DNA from: Nakaseomyces glabratus
Taxonomy: Eukaryota; Ascomycota; Saccharomycetes; Saccharomycetales; Saccharomycetaceae
Direction: 5' to 3'
DNA length: 64,000 nucleotides
NCBI RefSeq assembly: GCF_010111755.1
Contig: NC_088957.1
Span: forward strand, 946,293-1,010,292
In this document: positions 1-9,515 of the stretch, piece by piece
Position numbering within the stretch: position 1 is the stretch's first letter
Layout: every line of letters begins with the position of its first letter
Program-made: the position numbers and the translations under genes
Notes under the pieces: generated by a model
Seen by the model: the letters and a program-made list of their open reading frames with translations, nothing else
What the model was told of the DNA's origin: nothing
Databases searched by the model: none

Positions 1-1923
1 CAAGCCTCTGCTGGACAAATTTGTCAACTTTACAAAATCTTTCATCAGAAAACGGTAACTGGTCATTCCACGCCTGCTGTACATACAGTATTTGTTGCTG
101 GAGTTACGTTAATTTACTGTATGTGGTTAGCTAGGAATTACGATGACGAAAAGAGAAGGAAATTAGGTGATATTTCAAAACACACCAGGCCTCTTGTCAG
201 TGCTAGTCTGTTCTCGACAATGGACGACCTGAGAGCGTGTTCAGTTTGTCTATATGTGATGACCGAAAGATCCCACTTCGCTAAAATTTTCCGTGATACT
301 TTCGATCAATTGATGAATGCCACTGTTGGCAACCTTATCGAGCGTTGTGGTCCTGACTCAGCTGAATTAATCTATATGAAACAAAACAAGAAGAAAGGAA
401 ATACAGGGAAAGGCAATCAAATCACAGATGTATGCGGAAACTCAGATGAACCTAGGAATAAATCTAATATGTCAAAGGAAGATTCCAAAAATCAAACAAA
501 AAGTAAAGCGGATCTTGATGATGAAATTTCCTCTACTTCATCTGATATGATGATAAGCAAAAATGGTATGCCACCTGCTGTTGATAGAACTTTTGGTAAA
601 AGACAAGCTAGTGAGCATGTTGGTTTTGTAGAAAACTCTCAAGTTGATCTTGATAATGCCGAGAAGGAAAAACTCAAAATGCAAAAAGGTGTGCTGGAAA
701 AAACAACTGTTCCCAAGGGTTTGTCACATCTACTTATAGAAGAAAATGAAATGTTAATGGAAGAAAACAACAAATGCAACGAGGAAAAGAGTCAATCCCT
801 TTTATCAAAAAACAGTCCTGAACCTACTCACTTGATAAGAAATACAGAAAGTGTGAAAAGTATGGATAGCAGTGGTACAAGCTCACCTGTCATAAATGAA
901 TATATTGTTCAGAAGCCTATTAATGCTACTTCGTTTGATTGGAACTTATTTAAACAACAAGCGTTCCTACAGCAACACCTGGCACAGCAAAATCTTCAAG
1001 CATATTTATCATCATTGAAATATGAAAATGATGGCCTAGAATCTAATTCTGCTAGTGAACAGGCTGGACATTCTACTAGTTTTACAGGTCAACTTGGATT
1101 TAACCCATCCACTGATAACAGATTCAATATGAATAATGGTGCTAGAAACCAAAATGGATTCCCAACTTTGATTAATAGCCCATCTGCATCATTAGGTGCC
1201 AATTCACCTCCTTTAACGACAGAGACGTATCCACCTCATGCCAATGTGTCTTCTTCCAAAAAAGAGGAACGCGACCCTAACCTGCATTATAGCAGTTCTG
1301 TTAATAACCAGTCACCTTTGCATTCGGTAACTAGTGCCCATACTCCGAATAACCAAACTTCTCAACCAGGAAATCCTACTTCATATTCCTCGGCTAATCC
1401 TAACAATAATATCTTGAATGTATCCTCCAATACTGCAAACAATAAAACAAATGGAATGATTCTGTTTAGTAATGGTACCCATGATATGATTAATAATATT
1501 TCAACCTGGACAAATGACTCAGTTGTCGAATTCATGAATACAGAAGATGACGGCTTGAATTCCAAAAGCACGGGTGAAATGTCACAAACCAAAACGACTA
1601 GCGTTCAGAAACCAAATGAATTTACCTCTGGTAATGCGAATACTGGAGGGCAAAATACCATAAGCAGAAGCGGTACTCCAGCTTGGAGTATGGCAAATGG
1701 ATACATGTCTGGTATTACTTTTAGTAGTGGAACTGATGCAAGGAATGATACTAGTAATGGCTCCAACCCAACCAGTAACAATAATGGCAACAATAGTAAT
1801 ATCGATGGATACAACATGAATATATTTTCCAGCATGGGCTCTTTACTACACAATGGGGCACCATCAGTAGATGCTGATGGAAACAATGACGGTACAGAAA
1901 TATACTCAGAGATGCTATTTTAG
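1..1923 (+). CDS. C-terminal part of a large fungal (Zn-cluster family) transcription factor, YLR278C-like; 5' end outside the window
   Basis: The frame is open from base 1, with no stop and no convincing start, so this is the 3' part (about 640 codons) of a longer gene. The ATG at 121 is internal. Residues read from bases 1-380 (containing HTVFVAGVTLIYCMWLA and LVSASLFSTMDDLRACSV) look like the end of the fungal-specific transcription factor middle domain. The rest is low-complexity Asn/Ser-rich sequence, as in activator tails. The DNA-binding Zn2Cys6 domain would lie to the left and is not seen. The next gene on the same strand is Syc1/Ysh1-like; in S. cerevisiae the Zn-cluster gene YLR278C lies directly upstream of YSH1 in the same orientation, which supports a YLR278C-type identity. 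Other Zn-cluster regulators remain possible. Confidence 0.6.
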   Translation, partial: QASAGQICQLYKIFHQKTVTGHSTPAVHTVFVAGVTLIYCMWLARNYDDEKRRKLGDISKHTRPLVSASLFSTMDDLRACSVCLYVMTERSHFAKIFRDTFDQLMNATVGNLIERCGPDSAELIYMKQNKKKGNTGKGNQITDVCGNSDEPRNKSNMSKEDSKNQTKSKADLDDEISSTSSDMMISKNGMPPAVDRTFGKRQASEHVGFVENSQVDLDNAEKEKLKMQKGVLEKTTVPKGLSHLLIEENEMLMEENNKCNEEKSQSLLSKNSPEPTHLIRNTESVKSMDSSGTSSPVINEYIVQKPINATSFDWNLFKQQAFLQQHLAQQNLQAYLSSLKYENDGLESNSASEQAGHSTSFTGQLGFNPSTDNRFNMNNGARNQNGFPTLINSPSASLGANSPPLTTETYPPHANVSSSKKEERDPNLHYSSSVNNQSPLHSVTSAHTPNNQTSQPGNPTSYSSANPNNNILNVSSNTANNKTNGMILFSNGTHDMINNISTWTNDSVVEFMNTEDDGLNSKSTGEMSQTKTTSVQKPNEFTSGNANTGGQNTISRSGTPAWSMANGYMSGITFSSGTDARNDTSNGSNPTSNNNGNNSNIDGYNMNIFSSMGSLLHNGAPSVDADGNNDGTEIYSEMLF

Positions 1924-2646
1924 ATTCAATCTTAGAACATCTCCTACGGAATGACTTTAATATCACCTTATCAGACAGTAACTACTCCATAATTACGGTA
2001 TGACATCTTAACATGACCGCTTCATGGATAAGCGACAACATCCCCTCCTCTTATTTTACTTTAAAATATAGCATCGTAATAATACATTTAAACTAATAAC
2101 AAAATTTATAGTAAAAGTTCTTCTAAGTATTATACAGTTATAATTCGGTCTTAGGCTTTAGCTTAACGTCACTATCATATCAAACGAATTTATATGTCCC
2201 TATGTTTTTATGTTGGAAATCGAGTTGCCAAGAATGACATCCAAGTGATTATCTTTACATTTGGTCAGTATAGATGCTAGTTGATAGCACCATAGGATTA
2301 ATTGATTACACACACTACACAGCAAGGCTGCGCGAAAGACTATAAACAAGAAGTAAATTAATATCTCAAATTTCAAGTTGCAACCGGTGATATATCTATT
2401 GTTCGATCCTCCATAACTTTTCACATTTGCATTTGGTTATCACACATTTGTACATTTCAGTAGATCTAGATATTTTTTTACTTGAATTGTGATCCTTATT
2501 CTAAAGACTGTACTAGTGGCATTTCTATTTCTACCATTGATATAATCCTTCTGGTTTCTTTTGATCTCATTGCCAAAAGAGTTTTGAACCTTCGAGACAA
2601 CAAATTGTTGTTATTAGCCATTTAAAGACAAATTTCCAATAAAAGA
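1924..2646. other. Intergenic region
   Basis: This 723-bp AT-rich stretch is the 3' region of the transcription factor gene and the promoter of the Syc1-like gene. I see no convincing gene, RNA or recognisable regulatory motif in it. Confidence 0.6.
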
Positions 2647-3270
2647 ATGAGCAAGCAAAATACTTTGATTCTACGAATTACAGAGAAAGGTGTGAATATA
2701 GACACACTTATACATGATGTTGTAAAGCCAAGATTAATGGAAATCTTTGAAAGCCGAAACACATCCGATTTAAAAGACTCCCTTCTCTATAAAAGAACCA
2801 TAGAAATGGATGAAGATGACAATAGAATTCTATATATCGGAAATGAAGTAATAATTGACTACAGAGAATACCAGTCATCCACACATAGCTACTTACTCAA
2901 GCTTAAATGGTTACAAGAAATTCAACCATCAAATACTCCCAATAGATTAGACCTTTTTATAATCGAGTGCATAGTTAGCATTATAATCGCTAATTGTGAC
3001 TCTAGTAGTATCTCTCAGGACACAAATGTTGTAAAAGATGAAAACGAAAGACTGAGAGTCATCCAAGAATTAATGGAGGAACAATTTGGAGCTGACGGCT
3101 ACAAAGAGCAAGAAAGGACAAAAGCCATAGTAAAAGTTGGCGACAAGACTGGGCACGTCGATCTAGTCAATTTAAAGGTTATCGAATGCGACTCCTCATT
3201 ACTCAAAGGTAGACTCGAGGGTGTTTTACGAGTGGCAGAACAGCTTTCAAGGCCTTTAATCGGAAGTTAG
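2647..3270 (+). CDS. SYC1: Syc1-like protein (CPSF73/Ysh1 C-terminal domain), mRNA 3'-end processing
   Basis: This 207-residue protein has no metallo-beta-lactamase core. It resembles only the C-terminal domain of the Ysh1/CPSF73 endonuclease: an N-terminal part (LILRITEKGVNIDTLIHDVV...) and a C-terminal part where a short beta strand (HVDLVNLKVIEC) precedes an amphipathic helix ending SRPLIGS, the usual end of that domain. S. cerevisiae Syc1 (about 188 aa) is such a stand-alone copy and belongs to the APT subcomplex of the cleavage and polyadenylation factor. The upstream neighbour is a YLR278C-like factor, as expected for the duplicated YSH1 locus. The ATG at 2647 follows an A-rich leader. 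A truncated YSH1 paralogue is the same thing by another name; the family call is from recalled motifs. Confidence 0.65.
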   Translation: MSKQNTLILRITEKGVNIDTLIHDVVKPRLMEIFESRNTSDLKDSLLYKRTIEMDEDDNRILYIGNEVIIDYREYQSSTHSYLLKLKWLQEIQPSNTPNRLDLFIIECIVSIIIANCDSSSISQDTNVVKDENERLRVIQELMEEQFGADGYKEQERTKAIVKVGDKTGHVDLVNLKVIECDSSLLKGRLEGVLRVAEQLSRPLIGS

Positions 3271-3401
3271 TATATACCTAAATAACAAACTCCTTGTAAC
3301 AAAAAAGAATAGCTCCATTTGCTATATTGTGTTATCAAAATATTAGTTTCCATACTCCGTAACACACTCAATTGTGTATATTAAACTACAAAAAAACCGT
3401 A

Positions 3402-3442
3402 GCGCTTCCTTTCTTGAGCTCTTATTGTTGCCAAGGAAGCGC
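3402..3442. repeat. Inverted repeat, 10-bp arms, 21-nt loop
   Basis: GCGCTTCCTT at 3402-3411 is perfectly complementary to AAGGAAGCGC at 3433-3442. It lies 130 nt past the SYC1-like stop, so it could be an RNA hairpin in a 3' UTR or chance. No snoRNA box set was recognised around it. Confidence 0.4.
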
Positions 3443-4002
3443 ACTGTAACAAAAGAGCTTCTTAAAAAAACATTCAGTAATGTAAAATTGCAGATATCGG
3501 TTAGATGTGCTGTAAAATAGACTTTAAGAGCTGTATTGATGAAGAAACACACCTATTAGCATTAGAATGGCTTCTATAAATCATATCGAGGCTTTCTTTT
3601 AGAACTAGCTTCTTTTTGAAGGTAGTATATACTTACCCCACCCTCCTTATACATTAATTACTAATAAACTAAGACAAATAAGTACTTACAGTCCCATTAA
3701 GCAGTTTTTTTACTTAATAAACCTTTTGAAGAATACGACATTGCTTCCATTCACCTATGATTTTCAGGCCTGCATAACACTAAAAATACTGCTCTAGATG
3801 AGAGTAGGTACAGGAACTTATATAATTTTGCCACTATAGCTAGATCAATAAGCCGAAACAATAGTTCACATAGCAACAAACACTGTCCTATTATCCGCTT
3901 TAAAGCGAATTTATCTCAATTTGGAGTTAGAAACAACGAACATGTAGGAAGACATCTTATTATCTTTCATAATTGCGGGAGCATGTGATTTTTACAATTA
4001 TG

Positions 4003-4025
4003 ACGCGTCACATAGAAAAACGCGT
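4003..4025. promoter_or_regulatory. Pair of MCB (ACGCGT) elements upstream of DPB2
   Basis: ACGCGT occurs at 4003-4008, inside the palindrome TGACGCGTCA, and again at 4020-4025. MBF (Mbp1-Swi6) binds this hexamer in G1/S promoters, and S. cerevisiae DPB2 is a G1/S gene. The pair lies about 510-530 nt upstream of the ATG, farther than is typical. Confidence 0.6.
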
Positions 4026-4530
4026 CAAGAGGTGATGACCATGAAAATTTCCGAAGTTTTCGAAGTTTTTTGCAATAGTCTCAATGTGTTCACATGCCAT
4101 TAGACTAAACTACTACCACAACTTGTCTACATGGACCATCAGTTCCTGATTGTCTTTAGGTGAGCTTGTTTTACCTCGTTTCTAACATGCGAGTTAACTA
4201 TGCTTTCGAGTTACCGTCACCTATTATTATCGTTTTAGACCATATGCTTGTCTTCACGTTATTCTGTGAATAGTACATAAATTCATTTATAAGATATCAG
4301 ATAGACGTTATCAATTAAAGCAATCTGACATCAGAAAAGAGATTTCGAAGTTTATAATAACTAACACTGCATTTCAATCCGAGTGCTTTGAAAATCACTG
4401 AGTTCTACCACAGATTGTCTATGAAAACATAGAGATATACATTGATATCATAACTCTGGCATACCATTAGTTAATAGACAATTGAGCAAAAACTTCATAT
4501 ATAATCTAAACACATTTAACTCTGTCAAAC

Positions 4531-6690
4531 ATGTTTACATCAGGCAAAGTGCTGCCGACAAAGATCCAACCGCCATTGTTGAGACCAATGGCCTACAGAG
4601 TATTATCGAAGAAATATGGACTGAGTATAAAATCTGATGGACTGGCTGCACTGAGTGATTTTATTGGATCGACTTTTGGAATGGATTGGAAGAGAAATCC
4701 AGACACGATCAAATTTCTTGAAGTATTTGCAACTGTTTGGAAGCAACAAGAGAGAGGCCTCTTTGTCGACAGTACTGGAGTCAAAGATGTCATAAATGAA
4801 CTGAAAGAAAGAGAAAAGGCAACTTTGCAAGAATCACAAAATATGGCTTCAATTCCACCGAAGACGAAAACTTATAACAATGGAGGTGGTAAAACCACTA
4901 CAATCGACCGATTTTTAACTAAACGTCCGTCACCATCGGACAATGACGAAGGTCCATTAGATCAATCCATCGATGATATACCTGTATCACAAGCGACACA
5001 GATTGATGAAGAAGAACTGCCGATGGCCCAGGAAATATCAGATCAAATCAGCAGCCCAGCAAGAGATCAAACACCAGAGGAAGAATTCGATAACAGAATC
5101 TTAAACTGGAGAGACTATTTTAGAATCATCAATACAACAGACCAAAAGAAGTTTAGCTATAACCCAGTTAAGAGACAAATATTTTATCAACCACCAAAAG
5201 ATCAACTAAAATCAGTGCTAAAAATCCCAAATGCACAAGCAAAAACTGATCTATTCAGAACTAGGTACTTTCTAACCAGAGATAGATTACTTCGAAATGA
5301 AAGTTTCCAAAGCAGTCACGACACATTCAATCCCTTATCCTCAATGATTCAATTGAAGAATAACATAAATAACAATAATCAAGATGACACTCCTACGGGC
5401 TTATCCATAACCCAGATAAAGAACTTGCTAGGTAGGGACGGACAGAATTTTTTGATTCTTGGAGTTTTGAAAATGAATCCCAAAGGCCAATGGTCTCTAG
5501 AAGATGCATCTGGATCTATAGACATTGATATTTCCCAGACACTACCATCTCCGGGGCTGTTCTACATCCCAGGAGCAATTGTACTAGCAGAAGGTATATA
5601 TTACACGGTAGGCCACACATTTGCGGTTACCTCGATGACATTCCCACCTGGTGAGAGAAGAGATAAGACTTTGGATCATATTGGTAATTTGGATTTATTA
5701 GGAATTCATGGCACCGAAAAATCTTCCTATATACCAAGATTAGACAACGAGATTAAAATTAGACTACATCTTCTTGAGCAAGATTTGACACATCAAAAGT
5801 TTGTTTTACTCGGTGGTGACTTATTCTTGGACGATCAACACGTAATGGATGGGCTGAAAAAGGTATTTACCAAGCTTGATCAAGAAGCACCAACTGTTAT
5901 CGTACTTTTCGGGTCTTTTTCATCATTTCCTGTTCATGCTGCAATGTCAAGTAAAAACATTAGTTCAACTACAGAATACAAGAATAATTTCGACTCTTTG
6001 GCAGAAATGCTTTCTCAATTCGAGAATATTATAAACCATACTCATGTTGTTCTGATACCAGGGCCACACGACCCTTGGGTATCACTTTGTTCTCTAGGTG
6101 CTAATGGCTCGTTACCTCAAAGTTCAATACCGACACATTTTAGTAAAAGAATGAACAAAATTTGCAAGAATATAACCTGGGCGTCTAATCCAACAAGGAT
6201 AGCTTATCTTTCACAAGAAATTGTTTTATTCAGAGATAATTTCCTAGAACTCTGCAAAAGACATCAAATTTTATTTCCAGTTGTTGAGAGCAAGCGGGCA
6301 GAAGACCTAGCCGAATTAGAAGAGCAAATGGCAAATAATTCTATTGATGATACAACTATACTTGTCGACCGTATAATATCTGAAAAACAACAACTTCCGG
6401 CCAAAGTTTTGGAGTCACGAAAGGTAGTAAAAACCCTCCTCGATCAAGGCCATTTATCTCCATTTGTTGATTCAATTAGACCAATATCATGGGATATGGA
6501 TCATACATTAACGTTATACCCAATTCCTTCGACATTGATTTTGGCTGATATGTCGTCTGCTGCATATGATTTAACCTACAATGGTTGCAAAACTATCAAT
6601 CCAGGTAAGTTTATACACAAAAGACAGGCTCGTTATATTCAATTCCAACCATATTTGAAATCTGTTTCTCAAGAGGAAGTCTTTTTTTAA
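4531..6690 (+). CDS. DPB2: DNA polymerase epsilon subunit B
   Basis: This 719-residue protein is the second-largest, non-catalytic subunit of replicative DNA polymerase epsilon, which links the polymerase to the CMG helicase in the nucleus. The N-terminus (residues about 1-90, helical, MAYRVLSKKYGLSIKSDGL) matches the domain that contacts GINS. An acidic linker follows (about 125-190), then an OB-like segment and the inactive calcineurin-like phosphoesterase fold (about 410-700; FVLLGGDLFLD, VVLIPGPHDPWV). Length is close to the S. cerevisiae protein (about 690 aa). The next gene is BET2, convergent, as in YPR175W-YPR176C. MCB boxes upstream suggest G1/S expression. The start ATG is the first in frame and fits the conserved N-terminus. 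Confidence 0.95.
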   Translation: MFTSGKVLPTKIQPPLLRPMAYRVLSKKYGLSIKSDGLAALSDFIGSTFGMDWKRNPDTIKFLEVFATVWKQQERGLFVDSTGVKDVINELKEREKATLQESQNMASIPPKTKTYNNGGGKTTTIDRFLTKRPSPSDNDEGPLDQSIDDIPVSQATQIDEEELPMAQEISDQISSPARDQTPEEEFDNRILNWRDYFRIINTTDQKKFSYNPVKRQIFYQPPKDQLKSVLKIPNAQAKTDLFRTRYFLTRDRLLRNESFQSSHDTFNPLSSMIQLKNNINNNNQDDTPTGLSITQIKNLLGRDGQNFLILGVLKMNPKGQWSLEDASGSIDIDISQTLPSPGLFYIPGAIVLAEGIYYTVGHTFAVTSMTFPPGERRDKTLDHIGNLDLLGIHGTEKSSYIPRLDNEIKIRLHLLEQDLTHQKFVLLGGDLFLDDQHVMDGLKKVFTKLDQEAPTVIVLFGSFSSFPVHAAMSSKNISSTTEYKNNFDSLAEMLSQFENIINHTHVVLIPGPHDPWVSLCSLGANGSLPQSSIPTHFSKRMNKICKNITWASNPTRIAYLSQEIVLFRDNFLELCKRHQILFPVVESKRAEDLAELEEQMANNSIDDTTILVDRIISEKQQLPAKVLESRKVVKTLLDQGHLSPFVDSIRPISWDMDHTLTLYPIPSTLILADMSSAAYDLTYNGCKTINPGKFIHKRQARYIQFQPYLKSVSQEEVFF

Positions 6691-6742
6691 TGCTTATTTT
6701 AGCACCGTAATTTAAGACTAGTATCATATACAGGGATTAATA

Positions 6743-6760
6743 TTATATATATATATATAA
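6743..6760. repeat. (AT)n microsatellite
   Basis: A short run of alternating A and T lies between the converging DPB2 and BET2 3' ends. It may contribute to 3'-end formation, since TATATA is a yeast efficiency element. Confidence 0.6.
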
Positions 6761-6802
6761 TGATAACAAGAATGCATGAAATTGAGCAACACTAAATGCG
6801 GT

Positions 6803-7765
6803 CTATCTGTAATTTTTTATTTTGTTCACTACAGTTTGTGGCATGCAATACACCGGGTTTATCTCGATGAGTGAATCAAATCCCATTAAACTTAATCCAG
6901 CCAGTCCAAAAAGAGTATGATAAACATCCACTTCATTATCCGGTCTATCACTAATACCACCCTTTATTTGATCTTGACTATCTAATATAAATTCGCGTAG
7001 CTTATCATAATCTATCCAGTCAAGCTTTCCTATTATTGCTAATGAAGATAAAACCCACCAACTATAGCAGACATCAGGGAGTTTACTAGGCCTACCATTT
7101 AAACCACCTTCTGGAATTTGACGCTCACAAAGCCACCAGCCTATTTCTTCAATTTGACTGTCAGTAAAGACATTTAACCTACCAACAATAGCAAGGGCAC
7201 CCAAGCAACAAAAAGCTTGTGCAGCATGCGATTCTGCACCTGGAGACATGCAAAATCCACCATCAAAGTTATAACACCTTACAATAAATTGTACTGCTGG
7301 CTCCACGATTTCCTCACTAAGTCTTCCTAAGATCGATAATGAACTCAAAGCAGTATACACAAATCTAGAATCGACTTCTCCAAATCGGTCTCCTTGAAAG
7401 GATCCGTCTGGCAACTGATTGCTTACTATGAATTCATAACATTTATCCTTTTGTTCTGACGTCAAAATGTCTAATGAATCATAAGTAACTAAAATTTGTA
7501 ATCCTGACAGGGTGGTTAATAGATGCGCATCATGCCTCGGAAACGGAGCAAATCCACCGGTTCTCGCATCCCAACAACTCAAAACAAACTTGACAACCTC
7601 ATCTTTATCAAAAGACTTCTTTGAGTCCAAGATACACAAAGCTGTAAGCCCCCAATATACTCCATTTAGCCTGAGGTGTTCGGACAGCCAGTATTCGTAG
7701 TCTTCTTTACGTTTATCCAATGATTCAATGTACTCAATATGCTTCTGTTTTAAGAGTTCTACCAT
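6803..7765 (-). CDS. BET2: Rab geranylgeranyltransferase (GGTase II) beta subunit
   Basis: This 320-residue protein is the beta subunit of the type II geranylgeranyltransferase, which with Bet4 and the escort protein Mrs6 attaches geranylgeranyl groups to Rab GTPases such as Ypt1 and Sec4. It consists of prenyltransferase alpha-alpha repeats (for example SWWVLSSLAIIGKLDW and CFCCLGA-like segments with the QAFCCLGALAIVGRL motif). The zinc-ligand pattern is visible: Asp and Cys in LPDVCYSWW (about residues 227-235) and His in DVYHTLFGLAGLS (about 280-292). Length is normal (325 aa in S. cerevisiae). It is divergent from PRP4, and two PAC-like motifs lie in the shared promoter. Confidence 0.95.
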   Translation of the reverse strand: MVELLKQKHIEYIESLDKRKEDYEYWLSEHLRLNGVYWGLTALCILDSKKSFDKDEVVKFVLSCWDARTGGFAPFPRHDAHLLTTLSGLQILVTYDSLDILTSEQKDKCYEFIVSNQLPDGSFQGDRFGEVDSRFVYTALSSLSILGRLSEEIVEPAVQFIVRCYNFDGGFCMSPGAESHAAQAFCCLGALAIVGRLNVFTDSQIEEIGWWLCERQIPEGGLNGRPSKLPDVCYSWWVLSSLAIIGKLDWIDYDKLREFILDSQDQIKGGISDRPDNEVDVYHTLFGLAGLSLMGFDSLIEINPVYCMPQTVVNKIKNYR

Positions 7766-7877
7766 ATTTGATTATAAACTGGCCTTTGAGTTCCTAATCA
7801 GATTTTTCATTTAGATATTGATACAGGTGAAGGCAACATGTTTTTATTTCCTTATTTTTTGATGCTTTTATGTTTCT

Positions 7878-7906
7878 CGATGAGCTTTAAAAAATGCGAT
7901 GAGCTG
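7878..7906 (+). promoter_or_regulatory. Two PAC (polymerase A and C) motifs between BET2 and PRP4
   Basis: CGATGAGCTT at 7878-7887 is a near match and GCGATGAGCTG at 7896-7906 a perfect match to the PAC motif bound by Dot6/Tod6 in ribosome-biogenesis-type promoters. The second covers the upstream ATG at 7899, which argues that this ATG is promoter and not coding. Confidence 0.65.
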
Positions 7907-8006
7907 CAACACAAGTAGTGATATTTGTGGTAGCAATTACTATTCACAATTAAACTTAAATAGTCATAAAACAAAGGACATAGAGACTTGGTATATAAAA
8001 TTAGAT

Positions 8007-9401
8007 ATGAGTAATATCCGCGACATAAAGGTCGACCTCGAATTTAAAGACCCCAATACTGGCGAGTCTGCTGCCACCATTTTACAAAAGTACCAATTTC
8101 AAAGAAATGAGCTAGTCAATGTGATACCTACAGCACCTGATGATGTGATTGACGCTCTAGAATATATTGGAGAGTCTGGCACGATTGATAAAGAAGATGA
8201 TTATGGGAGGAGGCTTCGATTAGCTGAGTTATTAATGGAAGATGAGTTGAAACGTCAGTTGTTCCAACAATGGCGAGATAAGCGTTATAAGAAGGAGATT
8301 ACACAATTTACTGAGGATGAAGATGATGAAGAATTTTATACTCCTGCGAGCAAAGACCTGATATCTGCAAGGCAATATATACTGAAAAATTCGATAGCTA
8401 GAGCTAACAAAAGAATAGCAGCCCAAAAGACTATTTCTCAAACCTATAGCATACAAAATGTGTTAAATAAACGGCGAGCTGCAAATAAATATTGGTGTTC
8501 ATTCGATCTACTGGCTACACAAGTTGTTTCCACTAGACCCATTTCGACTGTAACATTCTGTAATAACGGGAACTATGTGGCCAGCGGAAGCTGGAATGGG
8601 GAAGTCAGTATAATTGATTCAAATACTTTAGAAGTTACTCAAACTCTACAGAACCATGATGGCAAAGTTGGTGGCATAGCTTGGACTTCCAACGACTCTG
8701 TTCTTATCACTGGTGGAGAGGATCATTTAATTACTGTTAGCAATAGGTCTGATGGAGAGTTCATTACATCAAACAGTATTGGTGGCCATGAAGGGAGAAT
8801 TACCGATTTGCAAGTACACCCATCAGGAAAATTCATTGGTACTAGTTCATTCGATTCAACTTGGAGACTTTGGGATATAGAGAAACAAAAGCAATTACTA
8901 CTGCAGGAAGGCCACTCAAAAGAGTTGTATTGCTTAGCTTTTCAGGCTGACGGCGCATTGGTGAGTACCGCAGGAACAGATAAAACTGCAATAATATGGG
9001 ATTTAAGATCTGGAAAAGCAGTATCCCAGTTACAAGGTCATGCAAAAACTATCTATTGCATGGATTGGTCGATTGATGGACATACGTTGGCCACTGGTGG
9101 AGGAGATGGTGTTATAACAATTTGGGACCTCAGAAAATCAGATAAACTGACAAAAATAACTGAACATAAAAGTATAGTCACATCCTTAAAATTTGATAAG
9201 GCTAATGACCACAATCTTATATCATCTGGATATGACAGATCTATATTCGTTTACTCGAAAGATAATTATCTCAAGGTATCATCACTAATAGGTCATGCGG
9301 ACAAAGTACTGACATTTGATATAGACAAGAATAATAAAAACTTGATAAGTGGAGGATGGGACAGGTCAGTCAAACATTGGTCTACCGTAAGTACCGATTA
9401 A
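8007..9401 (+). CDS. PRP4: U4/U6 snRNP splicing factor Prp4, WD-repeat protein
   Basis: Prp4 is a U4/U6 snRNP protein that works with Prp3 in the spliceosomal tri-snRNP. The C-terminal about 320 residues form seven WD repeats (TWRLWDIEKQ, AIIWDLRSG, ITIWDLRKS, VKHWST), preceded by the PRP4 motif region (RRLRLAELLMEDELKRQ) and an acidic stretch (EDEDDEEF). The frame is open from 7899, but I choose the ATG at 8007. From there the protein has 464 residues (465 in S. cerevisiae), and its N-terminus MSNIRDIKVDLEF lines up with the S. cerevisiae start. The ATG at 7899 lies inside a PAC motif and is overlapped by a two-codon frame (ATG CGA TGA at 7894). The 36-residue extension has no counterpart that I recognise. 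Transcript mapping would settle it. Confidence 0.93.
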   Translation: MSNIRDIKVDLEFKDPNTGESAATILQKYQFQRNELVNVIPTAPDDVIDALEYIGESGTIDKEDDYGRRLRLAELLMEDELKRQLFQQWRDKRYKKEITQFTEDEDDEEFYTPASKDLISARQYILKNSIARANKRIAAQKTISQTYSIQNVLNKRRAANKYWCSFDLLATQVVSTRPISTVTFCNNGNYVASGSWNGEVSIIDSNTLEVTQTLQNHDGKVGGIAWTSNDSVLITGGEDHLITVSNRSDGEFITSNSIGGHEGRITDLQVHPSGKFIGTSSFDSTWRLWDIEKQKQLLLQEGHSKELYCLAFQADGALVSTAGTDKTAIIWDLRSGKAVSQLQGHAKTIYCMDWSIDGHTLATGGGDGVITIWDLRKSDKLTKITEHKSIVTSLKFDKANDHNLISSGYDRSIFVYSKDNYLKVSSLIGHADKVLTFDIDKNNKNLISGGWDRSVKHWSTVSTD

Positions 9402-9515
9402 TCATACTTTATTAAATACACCACTAGCTAAAGGGAACCTAATACCACTTAACTACAAATATTATCTTATCTAAAGTTGATAAAGAAAAACGTACATAAT
9501 TCTGTGGCTCTTGGA

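Larger units (their letters stand above)
3271..4530. other. Long intergenic region upstream of DPB2
   Basis: This 1.26-kb stretch holds a perfect 10-bp inverted repeat (3402-3411 with 3433-3442) and two MCB boxes (listed separately). A TTTCCGAA string near 4048 lacks the other centromere elements. No tRNA or convincing coding frame was seen. Confidence 0.5.

Noticed and set aside
3982..4060. Centromere (CATGTGAT, the complement of a CDEI word, plus TTTCCGAA as in CDEIII)
   Set aside because: The two words are in incompatible orientation, the spacing is wrong and no 80-bp AT-rich CDEII lies between them. The location near a chromosome end also argues against it.
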